This document shows positions 8,004 to 17,169 of a DNA stretch of 64,000 bases, piece by piece. Source of the DNA: Thalassorhabdus alkalitolerans (GTDB lineage: Bacteria > Bacillota > Bacilli > Bacillales > Marinococcaceae); assembly GCF_042656585.1 (NCBI RefSeq), contig NZ_JBHSPG010000009.1; one strand, 5' to 3'. The number at the start of each line of letters is the position of its first letter. Position 1 is the first letter of the stretch. Position numbers and translations under genes: made by a program. The notes below the pieces were generated by a model. It ran no database searches and was not told the origin of the DNA. It saw nothing but the letters and a program-made list of their open reading frames with translations.

Positions 8004-8561
8004 ATGACAAAAACAGACATTCGCAAAGCAGTCCGGAAGTATTTTGCCCAGCTGGCTGCTGAAGAGTATACCAAAAAGTGTTCAAGAGTACATAACCAGT
8101 TATATCGCACCGAGCAATGGAGACAGGCACGGATGATCGCACTTACGTTGTCAACCAAAAATGAAATCGACACACGAGCCGTTATAAAAAAGGCATGGAG
8201 TGAAGGGAAGCAAGTTGCTGTACCCAAGGTTAACCCCTTGACTCATTCCATGACATTTTACAAACTGACAAGTTTCAATCAGCTGAAAGAACAGTATGCC
8301 GGGATTCAGGAACCTGATGCTTCCCAGGCAGCTCCTGTCTTGCCTGAAGACATCCAACTTATGATCGTGCCGGGTTTGGCTTTCGATTGGGGACGATATA
8401 GAATCGGATTCGGAGGCGGCTACTATGACAGATTTTTAGCAGCTCATCTAGTACCAACATGTGCACTTGCCCTTGACTTTCAACTATTTGAGAAATTACC
8501 CAGGGAAGAACACGATAAGCCGGTAGATATATTGTTAACGGAGGAGAAAGTATTTAGATGA
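8004..8561 (+). CDS. yqgN: 5-formyltetrahydrofolate cyclo-ligase
   Basis: 185 residues, typical length. It converts 5-formyl-THF with ATP to 5,10-methenyl-THF, recycling a folate side product in the cytosol. Diagnostic are 'VAVPKVNP' in the middle and the C-terminal ATP/Mg motif 'VPGLAFDWGRYRIGFGGGYYDRFL'. The stop TGA overlaps the ATG of the DUF92 gene (ATGA), implying translational coupling. The location next to rpmG matches yqgN of B. subtilis. The same window also holds folD and the glycine cleavage genes, which work on the same C1-folate pool. Confidence 0.93.
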   Translation: MTKTDIRKAVRKYFAQLAAEEYTKKCSRVHNQLYRTEQWRQARMIALTLSTKNEIDTRAVIKKAWSEGKQVAVPKVNPLTHSMTFYKLTSFNQLKEQYAGIQEPDASQAAPVLPEDIQLMIVPGLAFDWGRYRIGFGGGYYDRFLAAHLVPTCALALDFQLFEKLPREEHDKPVDILLTEEKVFR

Positions 8562-9343
8562 TTTTTGTAATGATTGCAGGAGTCCTTCTCTTCAGTATCC
8601 TTGCCTATCGATTAAAAGCATTAACCAGAGGGGGAGCGGCTGCGGCTTTATGCATTGGCATCCTGATAGCGTTAGGGTTTGAATTGGCTGGCTTGTTCAT
8701 ACTTGGCCTTTTCTTTGTTACCTCAACCATGTGGAGTAAATGGAAGAGAAATGGTGAGGATGAAATCAATGAAAAAGGGGGCCAGCGGGATGGGGGACAA
8801 GTGCTGGCCAATGGGGGCACAGCCGCCTTTTTTGCCTTACTGTATTTATTTGTGCCAAGTACACTGTGGGTGTATGGCTTTGCCGGCGCCCTGGCTGCCG
8901 CTGCCTCTGACACGTGGGCTTCTGAAATTGGGGGAAAAGCAAAAGGAAAACCAATTCATATCAAGACACGTAAGAAGGTTCCTAAAGGCACATCCGGGGC
9001 CGTGTCCCCTCAAGGCACGCTGGCTTCTCTTCTAGGTTCTGCTATGATTGGAATAACCACTGCTTTTTTGTTTCCAGGTGAAGGTCCGTACTGGATGATG
9101 GTCGTTATTATTGCCACGGCAGGTTTTTTTGGTAATATAATAGACACGTTAGCTGGAGCATTGATTCAAGTTGAATATAAATGTGCAGCTTGCGGGCTGC
9201 GGACGGAAAGAACTCATCATTGTAATGGCCGGACAGTCCAGGTAAAGGGGTGGCGGTCCATGAACAATGAAACAGTTAATTTTTTATGTACCATATTTGG
9301 AGCTGTCAGCAGTGCAGCCTTATTTTATTTATTTACAGGATAG
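8558..9343 (+). CDS. DUF92 family membrane protein
   Basis: 261 residues with five to seven hydrophobic segments. Characteristic motifs are 'GGAAAALCIGI', 'GTAAFFALLYL', 'AAAASDTWASEIGG' and 'VSPQGTLASLLGS'. They place it in the DUF92/TMEM19 family, whose plant members (VTE6) phosphorylate phytyl phosphate. A prenyl-phosphate kinase activity is thus possible, but unproven for bacterial members. A 'CAACG' segment near residue 207 adds a possible metal site. It overlaps yqgN by 4 bases and lies 12 bases before the E1-like gene. Confidence 0.8.
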   Translation: MIFVMIAGVLLFSILAYRLKALTRGGAAAALCIGILIALGFELAGLFILGLFFVTSTMWSKWKRNGEDEINEKGGQRDGGQVLANGGTAAFFALLYLFVPSTLWVYGFAGALAAAASDTWASEIGGKAKGKPIHIKTRKKVPKGTSGAVSPQGTLASLLGSAMIGITTAFLFPGEGPYWMMVVIIATAGFFGNIIDTLAGALIQVEYKCAACGLRTERTHHCNGRTVQVKGWRSMNNETVNFLCTIFGAVSSAALFYLFTG

Positions 9344-9355
9344 GAAGGTGAGAGA

Positions 9356-10369
9356 ATGAATTCTCGCTATTCAAGACAGATTCTTTTTCCTCAGATCGGT
9401 GAGAAGGGACAAGCCCTCCTTTCAACCAAGAAAGTGTTAATTGTTGGAGTAGGGGCTTTAGGCACGGTTTCTGCCAACCATCTTGCCAGAGCTGGAGCTG
9501 GGTATATCAGGATTGCTGACAGAGATTATGTAGAGGCGAGCAATCTTCAAAGGCAAATGCTGTTTGATGAACAAGATGCAAAAGAGGCGAAGCCAAAAGC
9601 AGTTGCTGCCAAAGAGAAATTAACAGCCATTAATTCAGATATTACTGTGGATGCAAGAGTGACAGATGTTAACTCATCATCCATTGAAGACCTTGTTGAA
9701 GGAATGGACCTCGTCATTGATGGGACGGATAATTTTCAAACGAGGTTCTTATTAAACGATGCAAGCTTTAAGCATGAGATCCCTTTTATCTATGGAGGGG
9801 CGGTTAGTTCAAGAGGTATGTCTGCTCCTTTTCTCCCAGGTCGTACTCCTTGTTTAAGATGTCTTTTGGGTGATGGCCAGAGCTCCCCGGGAGAAACATG
9901 TGATACGGTGGGAGTTATTTCTCCTGTCGTAGACATGGTAGCTTCCTTCCAGGCAGCTGAAGCTATTAAGATACTAACTGAGAAATTTTCAGATGTGAGG
10001 ACGTCCCTTGTCCAATTTGACTTATGGAATTTTAGGTTCCATGAGATGGGCTTTCCTAAGCCAAAAGGAAATTGTCTTACGTGTCAGAAGAAAGAATACC
10101 CTGATCTATATGTGTCTGAAGGGGACAGTATTACGACCCTTTGTGGACGGGAAACCGTTCAGATCCAGGCAAATACCACTTTTGATCTTGCAGAATGGGC
10201 TGATAAGTTACGGACTGCAGGACAAGTTAAAAAAACTCCCTTTCTTATTAGAGTGGAGCTTGATGAAGGGGAAAGACTGGTTATCTTTCAGGATGGACGT
10301 GTCCTTGTTCAAGGAACAGAGGATGTTTCAAGAGCAAAGACATTATTTTCTCGTTATATAGGATTGTAA
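9356..10369 (+). CDS. ThiF/MoeB/HesA family adenylyltransferase
   Basis: 337 residues. The Rossmann nucleotide-binding segment is 'VLIVGVGALGTVSANHLARAGAG' (residues 24-46), followed by 'DRDYVEASNLQRQ' with the conserved Arg/Gln of E1-like enzymes. The metal pairs are 'CLRCLL' and 'CLTCQ' (CxxC), and 'GETCDTVGVIS' holds the conserved Cys region. Enzymes of this type adenylate the C-terminal Gly of ThiS or MoaD to allow sulfur transfer. The C-terminal 80 residues form an extra domain of unknown role. No moaD or thiS is adjacent, and the thiamine operon 10 kb downstream lacks a thiF, so this protein could serve ThiS (inference). It is probably co-transcribed with the two preceding genes. Confidence 0.85.
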   Translation: MNSRYSRQILFPQIGEKGQALLSTKKVLIVGVGALGTVSANHLARAGAGYIRIADRDYVEASNLQRQMLFDEQDAKEAKPKAVAAKEKLTAINSDITVDARVTDVNSSSIEDLVEGMDLVIDGTDNFQTRFLLNDASFKHEIPFIYGGAVSSRGMSAPFLPGRTPCLRCLLGDGQSSPGETCDTVGVISPVVDMVASFQAAEAIKILTEKFSDVRTSLVQFDLWNFRFHEMGFPKPKGNCLTCQKKEYPDLYVSEGDSITTLCGRETVQIQANTTFDLAEWADKLRTAGQVKKTPFLIRVELDEGERLVIFQDGRVLVQGTEDVSRAKTLFSRYIGL

Positions 10370-10400
10370 AAAGTGAACGATATAAAGAGTTCACTTTTTT
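10368..10400 (+). terminator. Terminator after the ThiF-like gene
   Basis: A perfect 11-bp stem (10368-10378 with 10389-10399), whose 3' arm ends in the U-tract. Confidence 0.9.
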
Positions 10401-10496
10401 GTGAACAATCATTGCTCATTATTTCACAAACTTAAAATAAGAGGTAAAATAGAAAATAACAACGAAGTACAAACCAAGGATAAAGGGGGAAGCAAA

Positions 10497-11450
10497 ATGA
10501 AATATCAAAAAACCACGAGAGTCGTTCTTATTGGCACTGGCTTTGTAGGTTCAAGTTATGCATACGCCTGCTTGAACCAAGGAGTTGTTGACGAAATGGT
10601 GTTAATAGACAGGGATACAAAAAAAGCTGAAGGGGATGCAATGGATTTAAATCATGGAATCCCATACGGGTCTCCAATGAAAATATGGGCAGGCAGCTAC
10701 AAAGACTGCAAGGACGCTGATCTGGTTGTCATTACTGCCGGGGCAAATCAGGGACCTGGGGAAACGCGGCTTGATTTAATTGAAAAGAATACTCAAATAT
10801 TTAAAGAAATTGTAGAAGAAGTGATGGCAAATGGTTTTGACGGTATCTTTCTGATTGCAACCAACCCAGTGGATGTCTTATCCTACGCGACCTGGAAGTT
10901 TTCCGGGCTCCCTCCTGAAAGAGTAATTGGGTCAGGGACGATCCTGGATACGGCGAGGTTTCGTTATCTTTTAGGAGAGTATTTTAATGTAGATGCACGA
11001 AATGTTCATGCGTACATTATGGGAGAACATGGAGATACGGAGCTTCCGTTATGGAGTCATGCGGACATAGGAGGACAGCCGATTTTACAATTGGTGAATG
11101 ATGAAAAGCATCATGCCAAAATGGAGGATTTAGATGAATTATTTTTAAAAGTGCGAGATGCAGCTTATCACATTATAGAAAGAAAAGGAGCTACTTACTA
11201 CGGGATCGCCCTCGGCCTTGTTCGGTTAACAAAAGCAATATTGCGTAACGAGAATTCAATTTTAACCGTATCTGCACTTCTTGAAGGCCAGTACGAGGAA
11301 GAGAATGTATACATTGGGGTCCCTGCGATTGTTAATGGGAACGGAATCAGGGAAGTCGTTGAGCTTTCTTTAAATGAACAGGAAAAAAAGCAATTTTCCT
11401 ATTCAGCAAACACTTTAAAAGAAGCTGCAGCATCTATAATAAAAGAGTAA
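10497..11450 (+). CDS. ldh: L-lactate dehydrogenase
   Basis: 317 residues, standard length. It reduces pyruvate to L-lactate with NADH. The NAD fold 'VVLIGTGFVGSSYAYA' is at residues 8-23. 'TAGANQGPGETRLDL' carries the Gln that selects pyruvate over oxaloacetate and the mobile-loop Arg, and 'ATNPVDVLSYATWK' precedes the catalytic 'MGEHGDTELPLWSH' with its His. The start is ATG 10497, preceded by AAAGGGGGAAG; an in-frame ATG 96 bases upstream has no SD and would overlap the terminator region. Single gene with its own leader. Confidence 0.95.
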   Translation: MKYQKTTRVVLIGTGFVGSSYAYACLNQGVVDEMVLIDRDTKKAEGDAMDLNHGIPYGSPMKIWAGSYKDCKDADLVVITAGANQGPGETRLDLIEKNTQIFKEIVEEVMANGFDGIFLIATNPVDVLSYATWKFSGLPPERVIGSGTILDTARFRYLLGEYFNVDARNVHAYIMGEHGDTELPLWSHADIGGQPILQLVNDEKHHAKMEDLDELFLKVRDAAYHIIERKGATYYGIALGLVRLTKAILRNENSILTVSALLEGQYEEENVYIGVPAIVNGNGIREVVELSLNEQEKKQFSYSANTLKEAAASIIKE

Positions 11451-11531
11451 TGAAGGCTTTTTTACAAATAAGGTATAAGCGTATCAAGGAGAACACAATA
11501 TAAGGAAAACCAATAGAAAGGGGCTTTTTGG

Positions 11532-11723
11532 ATGGTTCGTTCCTTGTTTTGGTCCTTATTATGTGTAATTCTCTTATGGATGGTGTACCGGGTTCGCTGG
11601 CGAATTGTTAATGTCCTGTTTTCCCAAAGGTGGCTTAGAGTTATGCTTATTACGTTTGCATTACAGCTTCCTTATGTTAGAGAGAAGTTTTTTCAGCGCT
11701 CGCTTTCTTTGCCAGTCACATAA
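11532..11723 (+). CDS. Small membrane protein of unknown function
   Basis: 63 residues, basic and hydrophobic, with one or two membrane helices ('SLFWSLLCVILLWMVYRVRW' and 'LRVMLITFALQLPYV'). AAAGGGGC stands about 8 bases before ATG 11532. A clean terminator after the stop supports expression. I do not recognise the family; B. subtilis has a small membrane gene (yqgO) in a similar position, but equivalence is uncertain. Confidence 0.55.
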   Translation: MVRSLFWSLLCVILLWMVYRVRWRIVNVLFSQRWLRVMLITFALQLPYVREKFFQRSLSLPVT

Positions 11724-11733
11724 TCGATTATAT

Positions 11734-11767
11734 AAATATCCCGGGACTCAAACTGGGATATTTTATT
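11734..11767 (+). terminator. Terminator after the small membrane protein gene
   Basis: AAATATCCCGG (11734-11744) pairs with CTGGGATATTT (11753-11763), followed by more T residues. Confidence 0.8.
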
Positions 11768-11870
11768 TTGATTTTGACTAATTAAACAACCAAAAAGCAA
11801 AAGGGCTGTTACCTCATTTCCTGGATAGGGTATAGAAGAAGAAATATTCGAATTCAAAAAGGCTCGTTGG

Positions 11871-11876
11871 TATAAT
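11871..11876 (+). promoter_or_regulatory. Extended -10 element before the HAD gene
   Basis: TTGGTATAAT ends at 11876, a consensus -10 with the TGn extension. The -35 is poor (TTCGAA at 11847-11852). Confidence 0.45.
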
Positions 11877-11898
11877 AGAGGGATAGTGGAGGGAGACC

Positions 11899-12654
11899 AT
11901 GCATTGGAATATCATTTGTTTTGACTTAGATAATACACTTTTCAGTCATGAGCAGGCTTTTGAAAAAGCCATTAGTTTTTGCTTTGATGAAAAATTTGAA
12001 GAACTTAAAAGTGAAAGTTCTTCTGTCCCTTACATAAAAACGGATCAATGGTTCTATTTTTTTAAGAAACATAGTGATGAGTTTTGGGAGGATTTAGAGG
12101 AGGAAAGGTTGACGCTCGAGGAGTATCGCAAAAAGCGATACGAAGAAACAATGAGAATTTTCGGCCTTCCCATAAAAGAAAATGATGCCAGCCGTTTTCA
12201 AGCACGGTATCAGCAAGTGGTGGGGAACTTCAGTACCCCTTTTGAAGGATTGTATGATTTCCTGAATACTCTGAAAAAGGAAAACGTGAAGCTTGGAATT
12301 ATCACCAATGGCGGAATAGAAACCCAGCAAAAGAAAGTGGACAACCTTGGTTTGGAAAGCTACATTCCCAAAGAGCATATAATCATTTCAGAAGAGGCCC
12401 AAGTGGAAAAACCAGATAAAGCTATTTTCGATCTTGCCTTAAAAAAAATGGGGGAAAAGAATCTTTCCCCTCTTTTTATAGGGGATTCCTGGTCGTTAGA
12501 CGTAGCTGGCGCCATTGATGCGGGGTGGGATGCAATTTTTTTAAATACCAGAGGAGAGGAGCCCTTGACCTCGCACCATCCAATCTTGGAATGCAAGACC
12601 TTAAAGGAAACAGCGGGATTCATTTATGAACGTTTAGGGTTGAAAGAAGGGTGA
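11899..12654 (+). CDS. HAD-superfamily hydrolase (YjjG-type phosphatase)
   Basis: 251 residues. HAD motif I is 'CFDLDNTLF' (the nucleophile Asp), motif II 'GIITNGG', motif III the Lys in 'AQVEKPDKAIF', and motif IV 'LFIGDSWSLDVAGAIDAGW'. A helical cap lies between motifs I and II, as in subfamily IA. Relatives dephosphorylate nucleotides or other small phosphomonoesters; the substrate is not predictable. GTGGAGGGAG precedes ATG 11899. It ends 4 bases before gluP, so the two are probably an operon. Confidence 0.85.
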   Translation: MHWNIICFDLDNTLFSHEQAFEKAISFCFDEKFEELKSESSSVPYIKTDQWFYFFKKHSDEFWEDLEEERLTLEEYRKKRYEETMRIFGLPIKENDASRFQARYQQVVGNFSTPFEGLYDFLNTLKKENVKLGIITNGGIETQQKKVDNLGLESYIPKEHIIISEEAQVEKPDKAIFDLALKKMGEKNLSPLFIGDSWSLDVAGAIDAGWDAIFLNTRGEEPLTSHHPILECKTLKETAGFIYERLGLKEG

Positions 12655-12658
12655 GCAG

Positions 12659-14203
12659 ATGGAAGTACTTCGACAGAACTACCTTTTTTGGCGTCTCGTG
12701 CACTACCTCGTAATAGAAGAAAAAATGAGAGTTATCGAGATCAGCCCTGACCAAAAACAGGTATGGCTGGAAAAAGATCAAGAAGGAAACCCCGCTGTCA
12801 TCAGGGTCTTCCGGGCTGATATCGATTGGAGTAAATGGCTTAAAGAAGATATCGAAAAAGCAAAAAAATCTTTTCAGAAGGCTAAGCGTTTCGTAGCTGC
12901 TAAAAAAGCACCTTTTTATAACGTATATGTCTCTCCATATCCGCCGATAGATAATTGGAATGATGCTGCAAAAAAACAGGCTGATTACCCGGGGATGTCT
13001 ATGTCAACTTATGTCATTGCTTCTTCAAACACGGCGGAAGAGAGTGACCGAGTGGAGGATTTGTTAAAGGATTTACAAACAAAGAGCCATTGGAAAGACA
13101 TGGAGTACGTCAGTGAAGATGTGGAATTGGAAACCCAGCACCTTATAAGGGAAGTAAAGAAGACCGCAGAAGAAAGAACTCAAAGAGAGCGGTCCTTGTT
13201 TTTATATGGGAAGCCTATTCTGACAACTATCCTGTTGATATGTATCCTCTCAGTGTATTTTATCGTGGAACAGCAGGGAGGCTCCACCAATATCACGACT
13301 CTTATTGATTTTGGAGCAAAATATAATCCGGCGATCATTGATGGTGAATGGTGGCGTCTTCTTACCGCCATGTTTCTTCATATTGGTTTTTTGCATTTGT
13401 TTATGAATTCACTGGCTCTGTATTTTCTCGGCGGGGCAGTGGAACGGATTTACGGAACGTTCCGCTTTTTTTTCATTTATTTAACTGCAGGTTTATTTGG
13501 CTCGGCTGCATCATTTGCCTTTAATGAACAAATATCTGCTGGAGCATCAGGGGCTATATTTGGTTGTTTCGGAGCTCTCCTTTATTTTGGGTTGATCCAC
13601 AAAAAACTTTTTTTCCGAACGATGGGCACAAGTGTAATTGTCATATTAATTATTAATCTATCGTTTGGCTTCCTGGTTCCTATGGTTGATAATGGGGCTC
13701 ATATTGGCGGTTTGATTGGTGGTTTTATAGCTTCCGCCTTCCTTCATTTGCCTAAGCACCGCCAACATGTAAGACAGCTGCTTTTTTTAGCAGCTGCTTT
13801 AGTGGCAGGAGCCGGGTTATTTGCATACGGGTTTGTTAACGAGGATAAAGGAAGCACCCCTCTTGTGCAGCTGCAGATGGGCCAGGAATTGCTTGAAGAA
13901 GGAGAATATGAAGACGCCCGGCCTTTAATAGAAAGTGCCATTGAAGAGGGGGAAGAACGGCCGGAAGCCTTTTTTCTCTTAGCATACGCAGAGGCTAATT
14001 TAGAAATGTATGAAGAGGCACGCGGGAACCTGGAGCAGGCTATCGACCTGCGTCCTGAGTTTCACGAAGCCCACTATAATCTGGCTCTTGTATACAGAGA
14101 GCTGGGAGAACTGGATGAGGCCCGGGATTCGGTAGAAAGAGCGCTGGAACTTGAGCCGGACGAAGAGCTGTATCAAAACCTTGCAGAGGACCTCGAGGAG
14201 TAA
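12659..14203 (+). CDS. gluP: Rhomboid intramembrane protease with C-terminal TPR repeats
   Basis: 514 residues (B. subtilis GluP/YqgP is about 507). The layout is a soluble N-terminal domain (1-175), six or seven membrane helices (about 180-385) and tetratricopeptide repeats (390-514). The catalytic Ser is in 'SAGASGAIFG' and the His in 'DNGAHIGGLIGG'; 'EWWRLLTAMFLHIGFLHL' is the rhomboid signature. It cleaves membrane proteins within the bilayer; the B. subtilis enzyme processes MgtE under manganese stress (established for that species). The TPR part shows 'AFFLLAYAEANLEMYEEA' and 'AHYNLALVYRELGELDEA'. The name follows sequence and position. Confidence 0.92.
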   Translation: MEVLRQNYLFWRLVHYLVIEEKMRVIEISPDQKQVWLEKDQEGNPAVIRVFRADIDWSKWLKEDIEKAKKSFQKAKRFVAAKKAPFYNVYVSPYPPIDNWNDAAKKQADYPGMSMSTYVIASSNTAEESDRVEDLLKDLQTKSHWKDMEYVSEDVELETQHLIREVKKTAEERTQRERSLFLYGKPILTTILLICILSVYFIVEQQGGSTNITTLIDFGAKYNPAIIDGEWWRLLTAMFLHIGFLHLFMNSLALYFLGGAVERIYGTFRFFFIYLTAGLFGSAASFAFNEQISAGASGAIFGCFGALLYFGLIHKKLFFRTMGTSVIVILIINLSFGFLVPMVDNGAHIGGLIGGFIASAFLHLPKHRQHVRQLLFLAAALVAGAGLFAYGFVNEDKGSTPLVQLQMGQELLEEGEYEDARPLIESAIEEGEERPEAFFLLAYAEANLEMYEEARGNLEQAIDLRPEFHEAHYNLALVYRELGELDEARDSVERALELEPDEELYQNLAEDLEE

Positions 14204-14205
14204 GG

Positions 14206-15090
14206 TTATATCTTAAAAGGCCGCTTCCATTTTACGGGACTCCCATCCTGCATCTTAACCATAAGGTATATACATTGTTCCTCCTGAGACCAGGCTATAA
14301 AAGGCATAGAGTGTCCTAAGGGTACGTCCTTTGTTCCAGAAGCACTTTTTTTGTCCAGGAGAACATGATGATAAAGAGTTTCCCAGATTGTTCCTATAAA
14401 GGCATCTACCCGGTCTTCAGGCAGAAAGGCCGGGGGTTCCTCGTACCATGACGTAATGGCCGTAATAGGATAAAGATCGATATCTTCTTCCAGGGAAAAG
14501 TGTTTTCTAAGACCCTTTTCTACATGGTTGAGCTGTTGATCCATAATATAATCAAGTACCTCTTTTGAATCCTGATCTTCACTGCTTGAAGGATTATTCT
14601 TAAAGGAGTGAAGCTCAGTAAAAGGGGAGTCAAGCACGTACAGACTGTCATGGCTCATCGATTGTCTGCTTTTCCACCCTTCCTGATCTTTTAATATTTC
14701 TGCGTGGTGAAGAGTAAGGACTTCAAATTTATTGCTGTCTTCCCCTTTTAGCTTTTTCTTAAAGGATAAATCTTTACTATCTTCTTCCCACACGGTCATC
14801 ACGTCACGGAGATATCCGTTCTCAAAGAAAAGGGAAAGGTCTTGGCGAAGACTCGCTTCTTCATTTAACGAAGAAGAAATAGACCACTCAAGAATGTACT
14901 CATCATCATCTTCTATGTGCAAAATATCAAGGCTGGTTTCAGCGGCTTCATAGCTTGCTTTTGGGTCAGGCGGATATATGGAAAAAGTCTCTCTTAATCC
15001 AGAGGGTTCTGCGTTAAGCCAGATCAAAAGGAAAACAAGATGGACCCCCGCGATGGCCAGGACCATACGTACGGTCTTTTTTTTGATCAC
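14206..15090 (-). CDS. Membrane-anchored or exported protein of unknown function
   Basis: 294 residues if started at GTG 15090, which has CGGTGGG a few bases upstream. A longer ATG start at 15126 lacks an SD. A basic N-terminus (IKKKTVR) precedes one hydrophobic segment (about residues 7-24); no lipobox Cys is present. The rest is acidic and soluble and most likely lies outside the membrane. It is convergent with gluP, the stops only 3 bases apart, with no evident terminator between them. I do not recognise the family. B. subtilis carries a differently built exported protein (yqgU) in this region. Confidence 0.7.
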   Translation of the reverse strand: MIKKKTVRMVLAIAGVHLVFLLIWLNAEPSGLRETFSIYPPDPKASYEAAETSLDILHIEDDDEYILEWSISSSLNEEASLRQDLSLFFENGYLRDVMTVWEEDSKDLSFKKKLKGEDSNKFEVLTLHHAEILKDQEGWKSRQSMSHDSLYVLDSPFTELHSFKNNPSSSEDQDSKEVLDYIMDQQLNHVEKGLRKHFSLEEDIDLYPITAITSWYEEPPAFLPEDRVDAFIGTIWETLYHHVLLDKKSASGTKDVPLGHSMPFIAWSQEEQCIYLMVKMQDGSPVKWKRPFKI

Positions 15091-15175
15091 CTTTATCCCA
15101 CCGTTCGTAAATAGGGTTGTACCCATTGATATGTAGTGTGTCAGTTACATATACCATTTTATGGGGGGAGAAAAT

Positions 15176-16222
15176 ATGAAAGGCAATATTCAAACGATTA
15201 CCGACTATATTGAAACACTTGTTAACATTCCAAGCCCATCAGGCTATACGGAAGAGGTTATAACCAGGGTAGAAGAACTGCTCCTTAACAGAAATGTTAT
15301 AGTGACAAGAAACCGCAAAGGGGGCCTGCTTGTTACTCTGCCCGGGAAAGACAAGACACGCCACCGCATGCTGACTGCCCATGTGGATACTCTGGGAGCG
15401 ATGGTTAAAGAAGTGAAAAAAGATGGCAGGCTGAGACTGACGAATATAGGAGGGTTTCGCTGGAATGCTGCAGAAGGAGAATACTGCAGAGTCATCACAT
15501 CTTCGGATAAAAGGTACACTGGTACCATTTTGCTTCACCAGGCTTCTGTGCATGTCTATAAAAATGCCGGAGATATCAAGCGTGATGAAAAAAATATGGA
15601 AGTCCGTCTAGATGAAAAAGTGGATAGTAAAAAAGGGACGGAACAGCTGGGTATTCAGCCAGGAGACTTTGTAGCTTTTGAACCCCGGTTTGAAAAAACG
15701 GCTTCCGGTTATATTAAATCCAGGCATCTTGATGATAAAGCAAGTGTTGCACTTCTCATTCATTTGATAAACGTGATAGAGACCGAAGGAATTGTCCTGC
15801 CTTATACAACTCACTTTCTTATTTCAAACAATGAAGAGATTGGATACGGCGGAAACTCAAATATCTCACCTGAAACAGAAGAGTATCTTGCTGTAGATAT
15901 GGGAGCGATCGGAGACGGTCAGACAACTGATGAACATAGTGTTTCTATTTGTGCCAAGGATTCTTCTGGCCCTTATCATTTTAAGCTTAGGAACAAGCTT
16001 GTTGAGCTTGCAAAAGAACATGAGCTTTCGTATGCTGTCGACATATATCCTTATTACGGGTCAGACGCCTCTGCTGCCATTCGGGCAGGGTATGATATTG
16101 CCCATGGCCTTATTGGGCCTGGAATAGATGCTTCTCATTCCCATGAAAGAACACACACAGATTCTCTCCTCCATACCTTTGGCTTGCTTTATTATTATGT
16201 ACAGTCAGAATTGGCAACATAG
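15176..16222 (+). CDS. M42 family metallopeptidase (glutamyl aminopeptidase/endoglucanase-like)
   Basis: 348 residues. The dinuclear metal ligands can be followed: 'MLTAHVDTLGAMV', 'RHLDDKASVALL' (bridging Asp), 'ISNNEEIGYGG' (catalytic Glu pair), 'VDMGAIGDG', and the C-terminal 'HSHERTHTDSLL' with the last His. The family forms large oligomeric aminopeptidases acting on peptides in the cytosol. Start ATG 15176 follows GGGGGGAG; the upstream ATG at 15161 overlaps this SD and is rejected. The gene starts 86 bases from the divergent unknown gene and has its own terminator. B. subtilis has a different peptidase (yqgT) near here. Confidence 0.88.
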   Translation: MKGNIQTITDYIETLVNIPSPSGYTEEVITRVEELLLNRNVIVTRNRKGGLLVTLPGKDKTRHRMLTAHVDTLGAMVKEVKKDGRLRLTNIGGFRWNAAEGEYCRVITSSDKRYTGTILLHQASVHVYKNAGDIKRDEKNMEVRLDEKVDSKKGTEQLGIQPGDFVAFEPRFEKTASGYIKSRHLDDKASVALLIHLINVIETEGIVLPYTTHFLISNNEEIGYGGNSNISPETEEYLAVDMGAIGDGQTTDEHSVSICAKDSSGPYHFKLRNKLVELAKEHELSYAVDIYPYYGSDASAAIRAGYDIAHGLIGPGIDASHSHERTHTDSLLHTFGLLYYYVQSELAT

Positions 16223-16227
16223 AAACC

Positions 16228-16256
16228 GCCCTCTTTTCACAGGAGGGCTTTTTTTC
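16228..16256 (+). terminator. Terminator of the M42 peptidase gene
   Basis: GCCCTC (16228-16233) pairs with GAGGGC (16243-16248), followed by seven T. Confidence 0.85.
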
Positions 16257-16361
16257 TGCTAGTGGGAGAGGGGTGGTCCCTGACCGTCAGGTATAATGGT
16301 TCTCTACTTGATATCAATAAATATAGGAAACTCACCGAAGCAAAGCATGTTTCATTAAAGT

Positions 16362-16931
16362 ATGCATATGGTGAGTAAAAAGTGGAGCTTTCGCAAGCTA
16401 CTTTACCTAAAGGCGGTGGCCCGAATGGTTTGGATAATAGTAGAACCCCTTATACTCGGTGCTGCGATAGGCGGCATGGCCATTTATACGAGAAATTCCT
16501 TTCAAAAGCTGGCTCTTCTTTTCTTTCTTTTTTTCGCCTCTGCTGGGTATTTAGGTTTTTTAACAGGCAGGTGGGAATGGACAGAAATACTGGCCGGGCA
16601 TTGGGTGAGTCATGTGATTCGTCTCCTCTTAATAGGAGCTTTCCTATTTTTCTCGTTTACAGAGTATAGGCCAGGCTGGGGCTTTTTTTCGAAAAAGGCG
16701 AAGGGCATGTGGTTTCTTCTTTTTATGTTATTCTTCTATACAGGGGTGCAGACAGCTGCATTTTTTTCGCACTTCCTATGGTATGGATTGATTTTAGTTG
16801 TCTTTTTTATAGGGTATGCAGCAGGAGGATACGGTCAGTTTTTTGTGCAGCAGAAGTTTTTTCGTGTTACTTTTCTGCCATTCCTCCCACCGATGCTCCT
16901 TCTTTTCTTTGCTGTCATTTTACTGATATAA
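16362..16931 (+). CDS. Integral membrane protein of unknown function
   Basis: 189 residues, very hydrophobic, with about five or six membrane helices and a basic N-terminus (KKWSFRKLLYLK). The ATG at 16362 has no good SD; ATG 16368 or GTG 16371 are equally possible starts. It is followed 19 bases later by yqgQ and glcK and is probably expressed with them. I cannot assign a family. Confidence 0.6.
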   Translation: MHMVSKKWSFRKLLYLKAVARMVWIIVEPLILGAAIGGMAIYTRNSFQKLALLFFLFFASAGYLGFLTGRWEWTEILAGHWVSHVIRLLLIGAFLFFSFTEYRPGWGFFSKKAKGMWFLLFMLFFYTGVQTAAFFSHFLWYGLILVVFFIGYAAGGYGQFFVQQKFFRVTFLPFLPPMLLLFFAVILLI

Positions 16932-16950
16932 TGAGCGAGGGTGTTTGTGA

Positions 16951-17169
16951 ATGAATAATTTGTATGAATTAAAAAAGTGGCTGATAAGCTTCGGGGCAGT
17001 AATCTATACAAAGGATCCACTGGCTGATCTTGATTTAATAGAAGAGGAAGTAAAAGAAGCCTATAACATGGGCGTACTCGATAAAGATTCATATCAAAAA
17101 GCTTTATTAATAGTCAGACAGGAACGAAATAAAATTTCGCGAGAGAAAAGAGGTGAGTCTCATGAGTAA
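16951..17169 (+). CDS. yqgQ: YqgQ family protein (DUF910)
   Basis: 72 residues, helical and charged, with 'WLISFGAVIYTKDPLADLDLIEEEVKEAY' matching the DUF910 family. In many Bacillaceae it directly precedes glucokinase, as here, and overlaps it by 8 bases. Its biochemical role is unknown. The closely spaced GAGCGAGGGTG supports the start. Confidence 0.88.
   Translation: MNNLYELKKWLISFGAVIYTKDPLADLDLIEEEVKEAYNMGVLDKDSYQKALLIVRQERNKISREKRGESHE

Noticed and set aside
10399..10429. TTGTGAA and TTCACAA half-sites upstream of ldh, resembling a Rex operator
   Set aside because: The half-sites are separated by 17 bases instead of about 4, and the left one overlaps the terminator U-tract, so a normal Rex site is not supported.
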